Source: Syntrophaceae bacterium (lineage in GTDB: Bacteria; Desulfobacterota; Syntrophia; Syntrophales; UBA2185). Taken from it: a DNA stretch of 9,028 nucleotides. Under the pieces are notes generated by a model. It did no database searches, was not told the DNA's origin, and saw only the letters and a program-made list of their open reading frames with translations. The translations under genes were made by a program, and so were the position numbers. Below, piece after piece: positions 5,757-9,028 of this stretch (the first letter of the stretch is position 1; every line of letters starts with the position of its first letter). The DNA lies in assembly GCA_003508565.1 (NCBI GenBank), contig DNUI01000150.1, forward strand, positions 1-9,028, in the 5' to 3' direction.

Positions 5757-6050
5757 TTAATCCTCATAGATGAAAGGCTTCCCCATCTTTTTTAAAGAAA
5801 AATTATTCAAGATGCGGTGACCATCATAATCCAAGACTCTCATATCATCCACGTTCCGAAGATCGCGCACGATGTCAAAGTAATTAGAACCATAGAGGTT
5901 TTCACATTGATCCATGGGAATCTCGGAAACAATGAATTTTTTAATCCCCTTTGCCTTTAATTTACTTATGAAATTTGGATCATCGATTGAAGGATAAGAG
6001 GTCAGAATCAGAATGGGTCCAGAGCCGGTAAAAACCATTGCTGCTTTCAT
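5757..6050 (-). CDS. Conserved-looking 97-residue protein of unknown function
   Basis: I do not recognise a named family. It is soluble, without signal peptide or membrane helix, and looks alpha/beta: strand PILILTSYPS (12-21), then a helix NFISKLKAKG (26-35), strand IKKFIVSEIP (36-45), a helix, and the C-terminal segment VLDYDGHRILNNF (73-85), whose Asp, Tyr, Asp, His and Arg residues look like a conserved or active-site patch. The gene looks real: AAAGGAGGGAG precedes the ATG, a good promoter lies about 40 bases upstream, and it is first in a run of co-oriented small genes. Its size is close to the ABM and GYD proteins, so it may be another small ligand-binding fold. The function is open. 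Confidence 0.75.
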   Translation of the reverse strand: MKAAMVFTGSGPILILTSYPSIDDPNFISKLKAKGIKKFIVSEIPMDQCENLYGSNYFDIVRDLRNVDDMRVLDYDGHRILNNFSLKKMGKPFIYED

Positions 6051-6092
6051 AAAACTCCCTCCTTTCTTGGTGATGAAATACCTATTTGTTTT

Positions 6093-6121
6093 ATTATAAC
6101 GTATTTTTTACTCAATGAAAA
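6093..6121 (-). promoter_or_regulatory. Candidate sigma70 promoter for the small-gene cluster
   Basis: On the minus strand TTTTCA (6116-6121, 4 of 6 to TTGACA), 17 bases, then a perfect TATAAT (6093-6098), about 40 bases before the start of the 97-residue unknown gene. TGAAAAGC (6116-6123) is repeated inverted as GCTTTTCA at 6154-6161, overlapping the -35 element, so a regulator site is possible. This is the best promoter match in the window. Confidence 0.5.
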
Positions 6122-6219
6122 GCTTAACTTCTTTATGATATTGAACCCTCCGGGCTTTTCAAAAAACCTATCAATCACGATATACGAAATAACTAACCCT
6201 GCCAAATCCCGGCTCACGA

Positions 6220-7359
6220 CTAACCGATTCCCATTCCCTTCAATACAGAGAGCATGATTCCGGCAGCCATAACTGACCCGATCTGACCGCCCGTATTTGC
6301 GCCGACTGCGTGCATCAAAAGCCAGTTATTCTCATCATATTTACGGCCTTCGGTCTGGACTACGCGCGCCGCCATGGGGTATGCCGAGATACCTGCCGCC
6401 CCGATGAGTGGGTTAATCTTGCCCTTCGTTAACAGGCACATGAGCTTCCCGAAGAGTACCCCTGCAACTGTGTCGAGGCAGATGGCAATAAAACCGAGAC
6501 CCAGTATGAGAAGGGTTTGTGGTTTGAGAAATGCCGCACCCTCCATTGTAGCACCGATGGAAAGCCCAAGGAGGAGAGTCACCACGTTCGCAATCTCGTT
6601 TTCCGAAGCCTTTGTAAGGCGGCTTACCGCACCGGATTCCCTCATGAGATTTCCCAGCATGATCATTCCCATGAGTGGCGTCCCCATGGGGGCGATCAGG
6701 CAGGTCACAATTGTGACGACCACGGGGAAAAGAATCTTTAGCGCCGGGGAAGCGGATTTTTTCGGGTACTCCATTCTCACCTTCCTTTCCTTATCCGTCG
6801 TGAGAATGCGCATGATGGGTGGCTGAATGAGAGGCACCAGGGACATATACCCGTACGCTGCCACGGATACCGCTCCCAGCAGATGGGGTGCGTATTTGGA
6901 GGTTACATAGATAGATGTTGGACCGTCACACGCCCCTATAATTCCTATGGCTACTGCATCGAGCTGTGAAAATCCTAACAGCAGGGCCAACCCGAGTGTC
7001 AGAAATATCCCGAATTGTCCCGCTGCCCCCAGGAGGAGGATCTTCGGATTTTCCAGGAGAGGGCCAAAATCCGTCATGGCGCCGATGCCGATGAAGATCA
7101 GGCAGGGAAATATCTCCGTCATGACGCCGGCATCATAAAAATGCCGGAGCAGGCCATCCGGCGCCATCATGCCTGCCAGGGGAATATTCACCAGTAAAGC
7201 TCCGAACCCAATAGGAACGAGGAGAAGCGGTTCGTAATTCTTTTTGATGCCCAGATAAAGGAGTGCGCAGCCGACCGACATCATGATGATGTTTTCAATG
7301 GTTAAAAGGCCGAACCCCATAACCAGGCCGCTTAATCCTGAAAGTAATGCGTCAATCAT
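6220..7359 (-). CDS. Sodium-ion-translocating decarboxylase, beta subunit (OadB/GcdB/MmdB family)
   Basis: A 379-residue polytopic membrane protein, within the usual size of these beta subunits. It takes CO2 from carboxybiotin delivered by a carrier and uses the energy to pump Na+ out through the cytoplasmic membrane. The key IGACDGPTSIY segment (141-151) contains Asp145, matching the Na+-binding Asp of the family. The C-terminal block NPLIGAAGISA (316-326) and GANTGGQIGSVMAAG (353-367) holds the conserved Asn355 and Ser362 of the second essential region. About nine to eleven hydrophobic segments are visible. The start follows AAAGGAGG seven bases upstream, located inside the preceding gamma gene. 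No alpha subunit or biotin carrier is in the window. The acyl-CoA substrate cannot be read from this subunit; methylmalonyl-CoA is suggested by the mutase nearby, glutaconyl-CoA or oxaloacetate remain possible. Confidence 0.94.
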   Translation of the reverse strand: MIDALLSGLSGLVMGFGLLTIENIIMMSVGCALLYLGIKKNYEPLLLVPIGFGALLVNIPLAGMMAPDGLLRHFYDAGVMTEIFPCLIFIGIGAMTDFGPLLENPKILLLGAAGQFGIFLTLGLALLLGFSQLDAVAIGIIGACDGPTSIYVTSKYAPHLLGAVSVAAYGYMSLVPLIQPPIMRILTTDKERKVRMEYPKKSASPALKILFPVVVTIVTCLIAPMGTPLMGMIMLGNLMRESGAVSRLTKASENEIANVVTLLLGLSIGATMEGAAFLKPQTLLILGLGFIAICLDTVAGVLFGKLMCLLTKGKINPLIGAAGISAYPMAARVVQTEGRKYDENNWLLMHAVGANTGGQIGSVMAAGIMLSVLKGMGIG

Positions 7360-7508
7360 GATTTAGCCTCCTTTCCTTTTTCATCTGACTCACGGTATGG
7401 GAATATACGTTTCAGGAGATTGATGATCAGGGTCAGGAACCAGAGACTAAGGAGTGTGCTCCCCATGCCGACAATAGTCATGGTTATGCCAAAAGTGAAC
7501 GTATCCAT
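7356..7508 (-). CDS. Short decarboxylase gamma subunit (OadG-like), 50 residues
   Basis: A very short gene. The translation begins MDTFTFGITMTIVGMGST and contains one hydrophobic helix (about residues 5-34, including the GMG and LWFLTLIINLLKR stretch), then a charged tail (YRESDEKGKEAKS). This is the pattern of gamma subunits of sodium-pumping decarboxylases: a single membrane helix with a Gly-Met-Gly motif that anchors the beta subunit and helps assembly. It lacks the zinc-binding C-terminus of the longer Klebsiella OadG. Its TGA overlaps the ATG of the beta gene (ATGA at 7356-7359), so the two are translationally coupled, and the beta ribosome site lies within its last codons. Start: AAGGGGG lies four bases before the ATG. 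Confidence 0.85.
   Translation of the reverse strand: MDTFTFGITMTIVGMGSTLLSLWFLTLIINLLKRIFPYRESDEKGKEAKS
7367..7374 (-). promoter_or_regulatory. Ribosome binding site of the beta subunit inside the gamma gene
   Basis: AAAGGAGG on the minus strand, seven bases before the beta ATG. Together with the ATGA overlap this indicates coupled translation and fixes the beta start at 7359. Confidence 0.75.
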
Positions 7509-7891
7509 AATACCCCCTTATAATTGTTGATAAGGAATGATCGGTTTATGTAATCACCCAGTTAATGACAAAGCTCAACAGGTTAAAATACTATTATATT
7601 ATCAATCAAAAAACAAACCTCAATCGTCCAGATGAACTGTCTTTTACTATATTTATTGATAAGAAATTTACGTACACCAAAAAAGTTCACATTCACGTCA
7701 TCTTCTGCCATTCTTCCAAACAAGTTCCCACTATGCCGTTTTTGCTCATACCAGTCCTAGATTGTTTCACAAAGCGCTGCGCGTGGCGGACCATGGTCTT
7801 TTTCCAGCCCGCATTTATATGGATTCGTTCTTGGTGCTATGATAATAAAGACGACCTGACGGTTACGTAAAAAATAACCCGGAGGGATTTT
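7509..7891. other. 383-bp divergent intergenic region
   Basis: It lies between the decarboxylase genes (minus) and the P-type ATPase (plus), so it should hold both promoters. The first 170 bases are very AT-rich. On the minus strand TATAAT (7593-7598) with a weak TTGAGG (7618-7623) at 19 bases could serve the decarboxylase pair. On the plus strand TATGAT (7838-7843) is a possible -10 for the ATPase, without a clear -35. GACCATGGTC (7789-7798) is a 10-bp palindrome about 94 bases before the ATPase start. A plus-strand frame at 7565-7870 is open, but it has no ribosome site and an improbable composition, so I treat it as non-coding. Confidence 0.6.
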
Positions 7892-9028
7892 ATGACCGGA
7901 AAAATATGGCACGCTCTAAACACCGAGAGAGTACTGGAGCTTCTCGAAACGGACATACAGCGGGGGCTTGCTGCGGACGTTGCTGCAGAGAGGCTTAAAA
8001 TGTACGGTTACAACGAACTGAGGCAAGAGAAGGGGGTATCTCCATTGGCGCTCTTTCTGAACCAGTTTAAGAATCTTCTCATCGTTATCCTCCTCGTTGC
8101 AACGGTGCTTTCGGCTTTGGTCGGCGAGCATTTCGACGCAGCCCTCATTTTTATAATCGTTATTTTCTGCGCCATCCTCGGCTTTTCCCAGGAATATAGG
8201 GCAGAACGGGCCCTTGAAGCGCTGAAAAATATGCTCTCGCCTACAATAACCGTCCTCCGTGACGGTAAAGGAATCGAGGCACCGTCCAAAGAGCTTGTTC
8301 CTGGCGATATTCTTCTCCTCGAAGCGGGGGACCGCGTACCTGCAGATGCGCGGCTGATTGAAGCATTTTCGTTCAAGTGCGACGAGGCACCGCTGACGGG
8401 GGAATCAATGCCTGTGGGCAAACATTGTACCTGCCTGCCGGAGCACGTTTCTGTCGGCGACCGCAAAAACATGGTTTTTGCCGGAACGACAATCAGTTAC
8501 GGAAGGGCAAAGGCGGTCGTTACGGCAACGGCTATGCAGACAGAGTTCGGCAAAATTGCCGAAGAGGTGGCCGGCATCGAGACGGAAAAGACACCCCTGG
8601 AAAAACGGACAGAAGAGATCGGCAAATGGCTCGGCATCATTTCATTCGCCATCTGCTTTCTGGTTGCTGCGGTCAGTATTACACGGGAGGCATTCTCCGG
8701 CGTGATCGATTTCACGTTCCTCGTCGCAATGGTCATGTTTGCGGTTTCCCTCGCTGTTGCCGCCGTACCGGAGGCGCTCGCGGCAATTGTGACCGGTGCG
8801 CTCGCTATCGGCATGCACCAGATGGCAAAGCGCAACGCCCTTGTTCGGAGGATGCCCGCAGTCGAAACACTCGGCTGCACAACGGTCATCTGTTCCGACA
8901 AGACCGGGACGCTTACCAAAGGAGAAATGACTGTCAGGCAAATCTTCACAGACAACACATTCTTCGACATTTCCGGCGCCGGCTATGTGCCGGAAGGTGA
9001 TTTCAAGGATCGAAACGCCCTGCAGATC
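7892..9028 (+). CDS. P2-type cation-transporting ATPase, N-terminal 379 codons (cut by window end)
   Basis: An ATP-driven cation pump of the Ca2+/Na+,K+-type (P2) group in the cytoplasmic membrane. The visible order is the cation-ATPase N-terminal domain (about 1-60), helices M1-M2 (about 61-99), the actuator domain with PGD (137-139), GDRVPAD (146-152) and TGES (169-172), helices M3-M4, and then the phosphorylation loop CSDKTGTLTKGE with the phosphorylated Asp336. In M4 the ion-site motif reads VPEALAA (292-298), where SERCA-like pumps have PEGLP; Glu294 is kept. The nucleotide-binding domain and M5-M10 lie beyond the window. The start is supported by GGAGGG five bases before the ATG. There is no heavy-metal-binding domain or CPC motif, which argues against a P1B copper or zinc pump. 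Ca2+ is plausible but not proven. Confidence 0.93.
   Translation, partial: MTGKIWHALNTERVLELLETDIQRGLAADVAAERLKMYGYNELRQEKGVSPLALFLNQFKNLLIVILLVATVLSALVGEHFDAALIFIIVIFCAILGFSQEYRAERALEALKNMLSPTITVLRDGKGIEAPSKELVPGDILLLEAGDRVPADARLIEAFSFKCDEAPLTGESMPVGKHCTCLPEHVSVGDRKNMVFAGTTISYGRAKAVVTATAMQTEFGKIAEEVAGIETEKTPLEKRTEEIGKWLGIISFAICFLVAAVSITREAFSGVIDFTFLVAMVMFAVSLAVAAVPEALAAIVTGALAIGMHQMAKRNALVRRMPAVETLGCTTVICSDKTGTLTKGEMTVRQIFTDNTFFDISGAGYVPEGDFKDRNALQI

Noticed and set aside
7565..7870. Plus-strand open frame of 101 codons in the divergent intergenic region
   Set aside because: No Shine-Dalgarno before the ATG, a composition rich in Tyr, Lys, Ile, Phe and His that follows the AT-rich DNA, and no recognisable domain. 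It also fills the space needed for two promoters.
8377..9000. Long plus-strand frame of 207 codons over the P-type ATPase
   Set aside because: It is in another frame of a clearly real ATPase (TGES and DKTGT motifs in the main frame) and is rich in Arg, Gly, His and Cys, as expected for a shadow frame.

Overview
The window looks like chromosomal DNA of a strictly anaerobic, probably Desulfobacterota-like (Syntrophales/Syntrophobacterales type) bacterium. This is an inference from content: a two-subunit B12-dependent methylmalonyl-CoA mutase with its MeaB GTPase, membrane subunits of a sodium-pumping biotin decarboxylase, and several small soluble proteins common in such genomes. No 16S or other marker gene is present, so the taxonomy stays tentative. 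No tRNA, rRNA, CRISPR array, integrase or complete insertion sequence was seen.

Layout, left to right. All genes are on the minus strand until about 7.5 kb. At the left edge (1-29) there is the probable start of a gene running out of the window. It has a Shine-Dalgarno site, and an 11-bp perfect palindrome overlaps its likely promoter. At 149-643 lies a fusion of a ribbon-helix-helix DNA-binding domain with a PilZ (c-di-GMP) domain. At 881-4093 lies the methylmalonyl-CoA mutase module, in transcription order large catalytic subunit, B12-binding subunit, MeaB chaperone GTPase, with a strong stem-loop between the mutase genes and meaB. The 479-bp gap at 4094-4572 is rich in hairpins and holds two related CCGCAG-N4-YTGCGG stem-loops. 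At 4573-6050 come four small genes: a dodecin-like protein without the flavin-stacking tryptophan, a GYD-domain protein, an ABM (antibiotic biosynthesis monooxygenase-fold) protein, and an unrecognised 97-residue protein. At 6220-7508 are the beta subunit and a 50-codon gamma subunit of a Na+-translocating decarboxylase, coupled by an ATGA overlap. A 383-bp AT-rich divergent intergenic region follows. On the plus strand from 7892 is the first 379 codons of a P2-type cation-transporting ATPase, cut by the window end.

How the parts may fit: the mutase interconverts succinyl-CoA and (R)-methylmalonyl-CoA, MeaB protects and reloads its cofactor, and the membrane beta/gamma pair could couple decarboxylation of a carboxybiotin intermediate (methylmalonyl-CoA is a natural candidate) to Na+ export. 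The carboxyltransferase (alpha) and biotin carrier are absent here, so this link is inferred from proximity. The RHH-PilZ protein is the most unusual single gene: its architecture suggests a one-component c-di-GMP-responsive regulator, and there are palindromes near two promoters that it could plausibly recognise. I see no clear evidence for a wholly new multi-gene system.
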